Notes: generated from the sequence alone by a model not told the origin. 36,924 bases of DNA from DATBGO01 sp050011895 (GCA_050011895.1 JBEKIF010000044.1:1-36924), one strand, 5' to 3'. Shown: positions 25,728-33,147, counted from the first letter of the stretch. A program made the numbers and translations.

Positions 25728-27716
25728 TTAGCTCGCGCCCTGGTTCGCGATCTGCTGGATCTGGAGGATCACGAACTCGGCCGGCTTGAGCGGCGCGAAC
25801 CCCACCAGGATGTTCACCTTTCCCAGGTCGATGTCGGCCTGCGTGGTGGTCGTCGAGTCGCACCTGACGAAGTAGGCGTCCTTGGGCGTGGAGCCCTGGA
25901 ATGCCCCTTGCTGGAACAGGCCCTGCATGAACGTCCCGACGTTGAGCCGGATCTGTGACCAGAGCGGCTCGTCGTTTGGCTCGAACACCACCCACTGGGT
26001 CCCCTGGTACAGGCTCGCCTCGATGTAGAGGGCCAGACGCCGCACGGGGATGTACTTCCAGTCGGAGGCGAGCTGGTCCGCCCCGTCCAGCGTGCGCGCG
26101 CCCCAGCCGACGTTGCCGTACACCGCGAGGCTTCGCAGGCAGTTGATGGCCAGCGGGTTGAGCACGCCGTTCTCCGGGTCGGTCATCACCTGCACGCCAC
26201 TCGCGCCGGTAACCAGGTAGTTGAGGGCCGCGACGTTGGTGAGCGTCGCCGCGGTCCCGGCCGGTGCCTTCCACACCCCCCGCTGGCCGTCGGTCCGCGC
26301 GTAGAGCCCGGCGATCGTCCCGCTCGGGCCCACCGGCCGCAGCCGGTAGCCGTTCAGCGGGTCGGGGATCAGCGGCCGGGGGAAGTACAGCGCCGCGTAA
26401 CTGCTGCGCAGCGTGGCGTTCTCGGCCAGCCAGGCCTGGATGCCGGTCAGGCTGTCCCGCTGGGCCTCGCCTGCGCCACCCTGCGGGGCGTCGACGAGCA
26501 GGAAGGCGTACTGGGACTGGCAGAACGTCTCGGCTGCGGAGATGACGGCGAACGCCTCGCCATCGGGGAGGTTCACCAGGTCAGGCAGGCAGAGGATGTT
26601 GAAGCCGGTGTTCGCCAGCGCGTAGATGCCGGTCTTGTTCTGCTGATCCCCCATCAGCCCGGCGCCATTGGGCGGCTTACCGTCGGAGCCGCCAGCCAGA
26701 GCGTACTGGATGGCATTGGTCAGGGTGGTGCCAGTGAGATCCAGGCCCAGGGTCGTGGCCAGGGTGTCAGTGAAGGCCCATTCCGCGGCGGGACTGGCGG
26801 CGGTTGCCGCCGAGATCTGCAGGTGCTGCGCGGTCGCGGCCCCCGGAATCAGCGCCACCGTGGCGTTCGGGACCGCTGGCGGGGTGCCCAGCCCGCGCAG
26901 CAGGGACTGCAGTGTCGCGGCCAGTTCCGTCAGGTTGCCCGGGGCTGTGTTGAACGTCAGCTCTGGATTAGGGGAGGCGGTCAAGTTCGTGCCGCCGAAG
27001 CTCACCGCCATGGTCTCTCCGGCCAGCGAGGTCAGGTTGGGGAGATTCGTGCCTGCCAGCGCGCTGATGTCCGCGCCCACGGTCCCAGTGGGTTTCGGCA
27101 GGGTGGTCGGCGTACCGTTCAACGTGATCTGGATGAGCGCGGAGGCGGCGTTCACCACCGCCGCCGCGTTGTTGGGGTCGGACGCGCCCAGCGTCAGATT
27201 CCGGTAGACCTCAGTGGTCAGGGCAATGGGCGGAGTGCTCGAGTCCACCTGGGTGACGGTGAGGTTGAAGCTCGTCGTGGGGTCAGTCGCGTTGTTGTCT
27301 ACGGCCAGCCGGACGCTGTTGCCCCACTGCCCGGGGCTGGCCGCCGTCACCGTCATCACGAGGGCGGCGGAGCCGTCGTTGACCGGGATCGAGGCCGCCT
27401 GCGGCGGCTGCTGGTTCGCAGGCACCGGGCCCGGAGTGCCCGGTGCCGGGGCAGCGGCCACCCGGACCACCCAGGCCTCGGCGCCGCCGTTGGCGAAGAA
27501 CTGGTTGACGGCGTAGCCGGCCTCGCTGATGGCGCTGAGGCTGCCGAAGTTCCGCTCCAGGTCGGCCACGCTGAACAGCTGCGTGGGCGTGTTCATCGGG
27601 CCCTGGGCGAAGGAGCCGAGGAAGGCGGTGACCGCGGTGGAGACGCCGGTGATGGTATGGACCCCGCTGGGCAGCTCTTCGACGTAGACCCCTGGGTAGG
27701 TGGGGGAGACGGGCAT
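25728..27716 (-). CDS. eCIS contractile sheath protein (662 aa)
   Basis: I place the start at the ATG at 27716 (MPVSPTYPGVYVEELPSGVH), which has AGGAGG five bases upstream; a frame reaching 27776 only adds residues of non-coding character. The N terminus and the C-terminal ~150 residues (RRLALYIEASLYQGTQWVVF, EPNDEPLWSQIRLNVGTFMQ, DAYFVRCDSTTTTQADIDLG, KVNILVGFAPLKPAEFVILQ) are diagnostic of the phage tail sheath family. The middle (~110-360) is a long Thr/Ala-rich insert that would face outward in the sheath. First gene of the operon and the only sheath gene, in contrast to the three of Afp. Confidence 0.95.
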   Translation of the reverse strand: MPVSPTYPGVYVEELPSGVHTITGVSTAVTAFLGSFAQGPMNTPTQLFSVADLERNFGSLSAISEAGYAVNQFFANGGAEAWVVRVAAAPAPGTPGPVPANQQPPQAASIPVNDGSAALVMTVTAASPGQWGNSVRLAVDNNATDPTTSFNLTVTQVDSSTPPIALTTEVYRNLTLGASDPNNAAAVVNAASALIQITLNGTPTTLPKPTGTVGADISALAGTNLPNLTSLAGETMAVSFGGTNLTASPNPELTFNTAPGNLTELAATLQSLLRGLGTPPAVPNATVALIPGAATAQHLQISAATAASPAAEWAFTDTLATTLGLDLTGTTLTNAIQYALAGGSDGKPPNGAGLMGDQQNKTGIYALANTGFNILCLPDLVNLPDGEAFAVISAAETFCQSQYAFLLVDAPQGGAGEAQRDSLTGIQAWLAENATLRSSYAALYFPRPLIPDPLNGYRLRPVGPSGTIAGLYARTDGQRGVWKAPAGTAATLTNVAALNYLVTGASGVQVMTDPENGVLNPLAINCLRSLAVYGNVGWGARTLDGADQLASDWKYIPVRRLALYIEASLYQGTQWVVFEPNDEPLWSQIRLNVGTFMQGLFQQGAFQGSTPKDAYFVRCDSTTTTQADIDLGKVNILVGFAPLKPAEFVILQIQQIANQGAS

Positions 27717-28062
27717 TCGTGCCTCCTGGGTGTCTCGCCCTCGCGGGCCACGCTCTCGTTGAAGGATTTTCAACACGCCTCGTCACTCCTGCGTCGCGGT
27801 ATCGTCACCGGGACGCGGGGCGGCGGCGGCGATCCCCGGCACCATGCCCGGTCAGTGCGCACGGCGTGGCGACCGATCCCAGGTCCTGGAGCCGACCGCG
27901 ATCGGACGCCCGTGACGTCGCCGTGACGCCAGCGGAAGCCAGATCGCCGAAGAGCTTGATTTCCCCAACGCTCGCGTGGAGTCATGGTCATCGCGAGGAT
28001 GTGCCTGAGTCTGCGTCCGGAAGCGCAAGTTGACAGGCGGGCACCGATAGCGTTCCGGAACC
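27717..28062. other. Operon leader between the sheath gene and the IS3-family element
   Basis: 346 bases without a credible gene. It must hold any native promoter of the eCIS operon unless transcription starts inside or beyond the IS. I cannot recognise clear -10/-35 boxes. The only visible structure is the inverted repeat at 27758-27774. Confidence 0.5.
27758..27774 (-). promoter_or_regulatory. Inverted repeat upstream of the sheath gene
   Basis: GTTGAAGGATTTTCAAC is a 6-bp perfect inverted repeat with a 5-base centre, 42-58 bases before the sheath start codon. Its AT-rich character stands out in this GC-rich leader. It could be an operator or a weak mRNA hairpin; the choice is open. Confidence 0.4.
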
Positions 28063-28089
28063 TGTCAATCCCGTTGAGACACTGGTGGC

Positions 28090-29110
28090 TTAATTCTTCT
28101 GTGGTGTCACCTCCGTCTCGATGGTTGCGGGGGGCTGGTTGATCCAGACTCTGGCTGGCAGCCGCGGTGGTTTGGGGGACCGCCGGAACCGGCCGGGGCT
28201 GGCGGCGTAGGCCTGCTGGAGGACTGCGGCGCGGCGGGCCTGGATCTGGGTGGCGGTGCCGTCGTGGACGGTTGCGGGGGTGTGCAGGCCGATGCCTGAA
28301 TGGCGGTGCTCGTTGTTGTAGTAGGTGAAGAAGACCTCGCTGAACGCGCGCGCATCGGGCAGGCATCCGAACTGGCCGGGGAACGCCGGGCAGTACTTGA
28401 AAGTCTTGAACTGCGCCTCGCTGAAAGGGTTGTCGTTCGAGACGTGCGGCCGGGAATGGCTCTGGCTGATATGCAGGTCGGACAGCAGCACGGCGACCGG
28501 CCTGGATGTCATCGACGTGCCGCGGTCGGCGTGGATGGAGACCGGTGCGATGCCGCTATTGCTGGTGACGGCGGCGTCGATGAAGGCCTTCGCGAGCTCG
28601 GCGTTCTCGGTGGCGTGGACCTCCCAGTGGATGGCCTTGCGGGAGAAAATGTCGAGCATCACGAACAGGTCGAACCAGATCCCGCGGGCTGGCCCTTTCA
28701 GTTTCGTGATGTCCCAGCTCCAGATCTGGCTGGGCCCATCGGCGGTCAGTTCCGGGCGGGCCCGGGGCGGGTGGGCGGCCTGGGCGCGCCGCTCGCGGAC
28801 CTGGTCCGCGGCGCGCAGGACCCGGTACATGGTGGAGATGCTGGCCAGGTAGATGCCCTCATCGAGCAGCACCGCCCACGCCTGTGCCGGGGACTTGTCC
28901 GCGAACCGGCCCGCGTTCAGCACGGCCAGCAGATGCTCCTGCTCGCCAGCTGAGCGCCGCGGGATGCGCCGCACGCGGCCCCGGATCCGCCCGCGGCCCC
29001 TGCCAGGGATTGCGCTGCCGGTAGAGCGTCGCCCGGGGCTTGCCGAGCAGCGCGCAGGCGGCTTTCACCGAGGTAAATGGTTCCAGCCCGGTCAGCGCCT
29101 CGCTGATCAC
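28090..29110 (-). pseudogene. IS3-family OrfB transposase, frameshifted
   Basis: The start GTG at 29110 overlaps the orfA stop (GTGA) and encodes ISEALTGLEPFTSVKAACAL, LGKPRATLYRQRNPW. After about residue 40 the frame shifts (between 28980 and 29020) and coding continues as RRIPRRSAGEQEHLLAVLNA, GRFADKSPAQAWAVLLDEG, ISTMYRVLRAADQVRERR. The rve core residues are present: WSWDITKL, HADRGTSM and NPFSEAQFKT. The long frame 28090-28974 alone lacks the N-terminal part, so the gene is broken unless the shift is programmed or a sequencing error. Confidence 0.8.
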
Positions 29111-29548
29111 CTGGGCGGCTTCTTGCCGGAATCCGCGCTCCCGGAGAGCAGCTCCAAGAGCGCGTGTGCTTTTCCCACCACCTCAAGCGCAGCCCTTGTC
29201 CTGGCCAGCTCCGTGCTGAGTTTCTCGTTCTCCTTCCGCAGCCGCTCGTTATCCACCTCCGCCGCGCTGCGCGCAGGCCGCCCGGCCGGCTTACCGGAAA
29301 GCGCCGGCAGCGTCCCCTTTTCTATTGCCTCACGCCATTGCTGGATATGGGAGTGATACAGGCCCTCGCGGCGCAGCAGCGCCCCCCCCGCGCGCGTCGG
29401 CGAGCTGGTCGTACTGCCCGACGATCGCCAGCTTGTACGCCGGGGTGAAGGTCCGCCGCTTCGGCCGGTCAGCCCGCGGACCCCGCGCGGAGGCCACCAG
29501 GCCATCCTCCCGCACGGACGCAGGCATGTCTGCAACGGTCAATGTCAC
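29107..29548 (-). pseudogene. IS3-family OrfA, frameshifted at a C8/G8 run
   Basis: From GTG at 29548 the first frame gives PKRRTFTPAYKLAIVGQYDQ, LADARGG, the start of an IS3 OrfA helix-turn-helix. At the run of eight Cs (29384-29391 on the plus strand) the frame changes and continues as ALLRREGLYHSHIQQWREAI, EKGTLPALSG and a leucine-zipper-like coiled coil (VDNERLRKENEKLSTELART). The protein would bind the IS ends. The homopolymer suggests slippage, either inactivating or, less likely, regulatory. Confidence 0.75.
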
Positions 29549-29623
29549 GTGTCTCGTAGATCCCGTCTCGCCCTACTGATCACAGAGGTTTACTTCATCC
29601 TCATGTCTCACGGGAGTCTGACA

Positions 29624-29828
29624 GAGAGGGTTCGGCCGGGCCGCTGCCAGTTCCGCCGCTGCCGGGAGATGCTCGCGGCCCGGCTCTCCGCCGAGCCGTC
29701 CGGGGCCCGCCAGATGATTGCGGACTAGCGACCAGGACCTGGCAGGCAAGGCCCCGCAATCTACGCCAAGGACTCCGGGCCCCAGCGGGGGTTGGTTGTG
29801 ACCTGCCACATCCCCATTAGGATCGCTA
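29624..29828. other. Gap between the IS3-family element and the DUF4157 remnant
   Basis: About 205 bases with no recognisable gene; overlapping minus-strand frames are Pro/Arg/Ala-rich shadows. It probably held the 5' part of the DUF4157 gene before the IS arrived. Confidence 0.4.
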
Positions 29829-30128
29829 GGCGATGTTCTCGCGGTTGACGCTGGCCAGCTGTCAGCCGGGACGCCCATTGCGGTCACGGCGGCACCCGGC
29901 ATCCTGACGGGGGTGCTCCGGCCACCCGGGGCACCCCTCGATGCCAGTGTGCAAGCACTGTTCGAGGAGCGCCTCGGTCACGACTTCGATCACGTGCGCA
30001 TACACACCGACGCGGCCGCCCGTGTCATGGGCGCCGCCGCCTTTAGACGGCTTCATGCTCTTCGACCTGTCACTGGTCACGTACCCGACGTCGCCCGGCT
30101 CGAAGTACCAGCTCGTCCTGCCAAGTGA
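29829..30128 (+). pseudogene. Remnant of a second DUF4157 gene
   Basis: The plus-strand frame reads APGILTGVLRPPGAPLDASV, QALFEERLGHDFDHVRIHTD, AAAR, which is the first half of a DUF4157 domain (compare PLDPGARAFFEPRFGSDFSH and VRVHAD in the 541-aa protein). After AAAR the similarity stops, so the NAxAYTxG and HExxH parts are missing; the frame ends at 30128, overlapping the 3' end of the SARP gene in antiparallel. The only candidate start is GTG at 29913, although the frame is open upstream. It is a truncated cargo gene, and shows that more than one DUF4157 protein was once linked to this eCIS. Confidence 0.65.
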
Positions 30129-30895
30129 AGCTGCTGTCGTCCTTCCCCGGATCTGGATGATTTGATGTCCGAAAGCACCGCTGGGCTAGCGATCAACTCA
30201 CAAATGGATTCCGACGGCTCAACTCCCAGCTCGGCTCCAAGAATCGCCCGGCAGCGGGAGAACTGACGAAGCGCCTCTGACCGGTTGCCTTCAGCCAAGT
30301 ACGCTCTTATCAACGCGGCATGAGCCGTTTCGCGCAGCGGTTCAAGCCGGACCGCTGCGAGTGCAGCCTGAATCGCCTCCCCGTGGCGCCTGCTCAGGCT
30401 GAGCTCGCCTGTCATGCGTTCAAGGGCATGCAGCCGTAGTTGACGCACACCCTCCCGGTCATCCACCAGCCAGTCGTCGGACCAGTCGGGAAGTAGGTCC
30501 AGCGAGAGGTCGAACCAGGACATTCCCTCCAGCTGAGCGATCGCGTTACTTTCCATCTGATGGGGTGTCCGCCCGAATGCTGCCAGTACTCGGACGTCTA
30601 CCTCGATGCCGGCGCGCAGGCTCAGCCGGACTCCAGCGGTGGCGATAACTTCGCTGTTGCAGTGATTAGCCCGCCAGAGGGCCGTCCGAAGATCGGCCAG
30701 GGATCGCTCGGATGGACAATTAGGCCAAAGCACGCCAGCCAGGTAGGTACGACTGAGCGGTCGCTCATGCAGAGCTAACAGGGCGACGAGACGCTGGGCG
30801 CTCATCGGGAATTCGATCTCCTCAGCGTCCCTTAATAAGGTAAAGCCCCCAAGCAACATGAGCTTGAATGAGTTATCATTATTAACATCATTCAC
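30077..30895 (-). CDS. SARP-family transcriptional activator with BTAD domain (272 aa)
   Basis: GTG at 30895, seven bases after GGGGGA. Residues ~8-90 form the OmpR-like winged helix (LMLLGGFTLL, SAQRLVALLALHERPLSRTY, LAGVLWPNCPSERSLADLRT, ALWRANH), and ~100-245 the BTAD domain (GMSWFDLSLDLLPDWSDDWL, HALERMTGELSLSRRHGEAI, QAALAAVRLEPLRETAHAAL, RAYLAEGNRSEALRQFSRCR). This is the small SARP layout without an ATPase. Two consecutive TTA leucine codons (codons 20-21, at about 30833-30838) and an AT-rich 5' end stand out; in Streptomyces TTA requires the bldA tRNA. Transcribed toward the eCIS operon, it is the natural candidate for its activator, though an IS now lies between. The tail after residue 245 is atypical and may be altered by the overlap with the DUF4157 remnant. 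Confidence 0.88.
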   Translation of the reverse strand: MNDVNNDNSFKLMLLGGFTLLRDAEEIEFPMSAQRLVALLALHERPLSRTYLAGVLWPNCPSERSLADLRTALWRANHCNSEVIATAGVRLSLRAGIEVDVRVLAAFGRTPHQMESNAIAQLEGMSWFDLSLDLLPDWSDDWLVDDREGVRQLRLHALERMTGELSLSRRHGEAIQAALAAVRLEPLRETAHAALIRAYLAEGNRSEALRQFSRCRAILGAELGVEPSESICELIASPAVLSDIKSSRSGEGRQQLHLAGRAGTSSRATSGT

Positions 30896-31096
30896 TTAGG
30901 ATCCCCCAGTCATACAAGCCACTAGGGCAACCGTGAGATCGCCCGGCCCCCGGGTTGCGATGGCCACGTGGCGTGCCCCGATGATTGCCCAAGTCAGCGG
31001 ACCATGCATGCCTACCACCAGTCTCCGCCTCGAAGGGGCATGAATCAAGTCATGTATTTTGTGACTGGTTCGCGTCTCCTAGCCGTCACCGTTACG
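30896..31096. other. Upstream region of the SARP gene
   Basis: About 200 bases without a credible ORF. It presumably carries the SARP promoter, and it is less GC-rich than average. No operator repeat is obvious. Confidence 0.35.
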
Positions 31097-31366
31097 TCAC
31101 GAGCTCGAATCTCCGAGTTGTTGCTGGACATGTATGAGCCAATTACGTACTGCGGCGCATGTGTCATCGATTGAGGTGGTCGTGAGTGCTGGGCGGTCAG
31201 GCTGCCCTGCTCGCACCCGGACCACGCGTACGCGCAGCCGCGGCTCACAGGTTGGCTCGGCCCAAGCCCGGAGCACGAGGATCTCCACAGCGGTGCTGCG
31301 CACTGCACCACCATCACCATCAGGCGTCACCGTGCCGTTACGGTCGCCTGAGCTCAGCCTGTCCAC
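31097..31366 (-). CDS. Small conserved hypothetical protein (89 aa)
   Basis: GTG at 31366. After a polar N terminus the product has VEILVLRAWAEP, LRVRVVRVRAG and the ending DDTCAAVRNWLIHVQQQLG. This pattern (short beta strands followed by a C-terminal amphipathic helix with a Trp-Leu pair) recalls small actinobacterial proteins with the D-x-x-C-x-x-V-R-x-W-L ending, some of which lie near SARP regulators. I cannot assign a function. It is the gene directly upstream of the SARP gene on the same strand. Overlapping frames on either strand have lower-quality composition. Confidence 0.6.
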   Translation of the reverse strand: MDRLSSGDRNGTVTPDGDGGAVRSTAVEILVLRAWAEPTCEPRLRVRVVRVRAGQPDRPALTTTSIDDTCAAVRNWLIHVQQQLGDSSS

Positions 31367-31393
31367 CTGTGGGTGCCGATAACCTCGTCCACG

Positions 31394-31680
31394 TCATGCG
31401 ACCAGGCGATATTCGTTGATCGTTCCGCCGACGGAAGTGTGTCTCCGGACGTGGTACTGGTCGAGATCGACCGGCTGGGGTAGCGGTTTCAGCGGCGCGG
31501 CACCGTGCAGGGAGCGGTTAGGCCGGTGCTGGTTGTGGTGGATCTCGTACGCGCGCAAGATCTGCCGCAGATGGCTCTGGTTCCAGATAAGAGTGCGGTC
31601 GAGGAGCTCGCGGCGGCATCCCCCGATCCAGCGTTCGGCGATCGCGTTGGACGACGCCGTCAACAACACCTGATCCAGAT
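31394..31680 (-). pseudogene. C-terminal fragment of an IS481-like transposase
   Basis: The frame contains NAIAERWIGGCRRELLDRTL, IWNQSHLRQILRAYEIHHNQ, HRPNRSLHGAAPLKPLPQPV and TSVGGTINEYRLVA, which is the region around the catalytic Glu plus the conserved C terminus of IS481-like transposases. The sequence upstream of NAIAERW loses similarity within a few residues, so the first two catalytic Asp regions are gone. Its 3' end faces the SARP side. Confidence 0.75.
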
Positions 31681-31695
31681 GATCGGTACCGACGT

Positions 31696-31980
31696 GTGCG
31701 GGTGACGCACCCGTTCCATCCGCTGTCCGGGCGTGACTTTGAGTTCGTGGTCCGTCGCCGCAACTGGGGTGAGGACCGGGTCTATTGCCGCGATCAGGGC
31801 GGGGGATTGTTCTCGCTTCCCGCTGGCTGGACCGATGTGGTCCCTGCAGATCCGTTCGTGGTCGTCGCCGATGGCCGGTGCCCGTTCATCATCGAGGGCC
31901 TGCTGGCCCTGGCGGATCTGATTGACCGGCTGCGGTTCCAGGCGGACGGCAACGACGCTGTCAAGCGGATTACGCCGTGA
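31696..31980 (+). CDS. DUF5372-like small protein (94 aa)
   Basis: ATG at 31696; intact. The product MRVTHPFHPLSGRDFEFVVR, RRNWGEDRVYCRDQGGGLF, SLPAGWTDVVPADPFVVVAD, FIIEGLLALADLIDRLR matches DUF5372 proteins, which in actinobacteria lie beside IS21/recombinase genes. The role is unknown. It is flanked by transposase fragments and by the interrupted istB, so it belongs to the mobile-element zone. A related start (THPLSGR) appears at the right edge of the window. Confidence 0.7.
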   Translation: MRVTHPFHPLSGRDFEFVVRRRNWGEDRVYCRDQGGGLFSLPAGWTDVVPADPFVVVADGRCPFIIEGLLALADLIDRLRFQADGNDAVKRITP

Positions 31981-32187
31981 ATGTTAAGAGGATTATGCCT
32001 GAGTGTCTCTCCGGCCGGGCTCCGTAACGGTGGATCAGGGTCACTTTCCTAGCTGTGCCCATGGAATACTTCGCGGTTCTGTGGCGTGTCATAGTGAAGT
32101 GGTTGCCCAGTATCGGCAAAATTCTCCTGACGGTCGCATCGGCTGGGAGGCAGCATGGGCCCGCGAGGATCATCGGAGGACCCGAAA
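31981..32187. other. Short intergenic stretch with an imperfect 15-bp direct repeat
   Basis: AAGCGGATTACGCC (31963-31976) is echoed as AAGAGGATTATGCC (31986-31999), 23 bases later. This may be the scar of a transposon end. No gene is credible; the 140-aa minus-strand frame over 31970-32392 is Pro/Arg-rich and spans several unrelated fragments. Confidence 0.4.
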
Positions 32188-32334
32188 GTGACGGCGCTGC
32201 GCGAGTCGCGGTGCCTGAACCCGCACCCCGAGCAGGTGACCGATCCGGGGTTCCTTTCCGGGGAGTTCTTCGACGCCCGCGACGCGGTGTGTCGGCGGTC
32301 ACGTTATTGCGCAGGGGTTTGCTCACGTAATTGA
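32188..32334 (+). pseudogene. N-terminal fragment of a helix-turn-helix transposase-associated protein
   Basis: GTG at 32188 has GGAGGA seven bases upstream and encodes LRESRCLNPHPEQVTDPGFL, SGEFFDARDAV, the conserved opening of a family of actinobacterial transposase-associated helix-turn-helix proteins. After DAV the frame degrades and ends at TGA 32332-32334 (48 residues). It lies just beside the end of the istB fragment, with which it converges. Confidence 0.55.
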
Positions 32335-32357
32335 CCAGGCCCTGGCCTGGTTCTGTT

Positions 32358-32627
32358 CTACTGGCTGGCCTCCTTGGTTGTCGTGGTGACACGCTGGCCG
32401 GGCCGCTTTCTGGGCCGGTAGCTGGGTCCGTTCATGAAGACCTGGTGGCTGTTGTTGATGACCCGGTCGAGGAGGGATTCGGCGACGACGGGGTTGGGGA
32501 ACAGCGGGTACCAGTCCTGCGGCGCCCGGTTCGAGGTCAGTACCAGGGACCGGCTGGCCCGTTCGGTGATGAGCTCGTAGAGGTCGTCGGCCTGGGCGGG
32601 GGTGAGTTCCCGCATCGCGAAGTCGTC
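32358..32627 (-). pseudogene. istB: IstB-like ATPase, C-terminal half (interrupted)
   Basis: The product from DDFAMRELTPAQADDLYELI, TERASRSLVLTSNRAP through NPVVAESLLDRVINNSHQVF, MNGPSYRPRKRPGQR is the C-terminal part of an IS21-type IstB helper ATPase (Walker B Asp onward). The coding match stops at 32627, exactly where the Tn554-like element starts; the first half lies at 36638-36815 in the same orientation. Joining GTCGTC (32622-32627) to GAGGATCAG (36640 onward) restores the expected ILDDFAMREL sequence. Confidence 0.85.
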
Positions 32628-32676
32628 CACTTATCTGGTGTTGATCTTCGGCAGTGGCATGTTTTTGCAGGTAGCG

Positions 32677-32700
32677 ACGTTGCGGACTCGTCCGCAACGT
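32677..32700 (-). repeat. Perfect 10-bp inverted repeat near the element's left end
   Basis: ACGTTGCGGA and TCCGCAACGT flank a 4-base spacer, beginning six bases past the tnpC stop. It could terminate the tnp transcript. A related 11-base sequence, ACGTTACGGAC (36603-36613), near the other end suggests instead or also a recombinase-binding arm pair. Confidence 0.65.
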
Positions 32701-32706
32701 GAGTGG

Positions 32707-33147
32707 TTAGGCGTTGGCGCCTTGCTGCTGCAGGAGACGGCGTAGGCGGAGCAGTTCTCCGTGGGCTGCGGCGAGCTGCTCTTCAAGGTCAGTGACAGTG
32801 GTGCGGCGTGCGGCGCGCTCCTCGCGAAGCTTGACGGTGAGGGCGTGCACGAGATCGTTTTCGGTCGCCGCGGCGGGCTGGAGGGCTGGGATGCGGGCAG
32901 CGGCTATTTCCTGGGCGCGTAGCTTCTCGATGCGCTGGCGCAGGCTGGTGTTGGCGTAGAGGAAATCGAGGCTGACTCCTCCTGTCCGGGCGACCGACCG
33001 GAAGCTGATTTCTTGCTTGTTCTTGACGAGATGGCGGATCGCGGCATCTGCGCGGGCCGTGGCGGCCTGACGCTTGGCTTGGGCAGCACGGCGTAGCGCA
33101 TCGGCTCGTCGCTGAGCGGCGGTGACGGATGGCGGGACGGTGCTCAT
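32707..33147 (-). CDS. tnpC: TnpC-like protein, DUF6262 type (146 aa)
   Basis: ATG at 33147 overlaps the tnpB stop by ATGA. The product is basic and helical: RRADALRRAAQAKRQAATAR, AIRHLVKNKQEISFRSVART, GGVSLDFLYANTSLRQRIEK, then a C-terminal coiled coil (VTDLEEQLAAAHGELLRLRR). The helix-turn-helix-like centre (ISFRSVARTGGVSLDFLYAN) and coiled coil match TnpC of Tn554 and DUF6262 proteins, which are always encoded after tyrosine recombinase pairs. TnpC of Tn554 influences orientation and efficiency of transposition. Length agrees (TnpC is ~125 aa). Confidence 0.85.
   Translation of the reverse strand: MSTVPPSVTAAQRRADALRRAAQAKRQAATARADAAIRHLVKNKQEISFRSVARTGGVSLDFLYANTSLRQRIEKLRAQEIAAARIPALQPAAATENDLVHALTVKLREERAARRTTVTDLEEQLAAAHGELLRLRRLLQQQGANA

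Larger units (their letters stand above)
28063..29623 (-). mobile_element. IS3-family element, inactivated by frameshifts
   Basis: About 1.56 kb. Imperfect terminal inverted repeats are TGTCAATCCCGTTGAGACA at 28063-28081 and, on the other strand from 29623, TGTCAGACTCCCGTGAGACA (one two-base gap). It carries orfA and orfB on the minus strand in the usual order with a GTGA overlap, both frameshifted. No clear target-site duplication is visible. It separates the eCIS operon from the SARP regulator and the DUF4157 remnant. Confidence 0.75.

Noticed and set aside
5976..27716. Type VI secretion system or intact prophage
   Set aside because: No TssJLM membrane complex, no TssBC pair or ClpV, and no capsid, terminase, portal or lysis genes; AAA+ ATPase, DUF4255 and DUF4157 genes point to eCIS.
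25728..27776. Sheath start at 27776
   Set aside because: The added 20 residues precede a perfect AGGAGG placed five bases before the ATG at 27716, and they overlap the inverted repeat in the leader.
31970..32392. Minus-strand 140-codon frame
   Set aside because: Runs through several unrelated fragments and opposite the recognisable start of a transposase-associated protein; Arg/Pro-rich.
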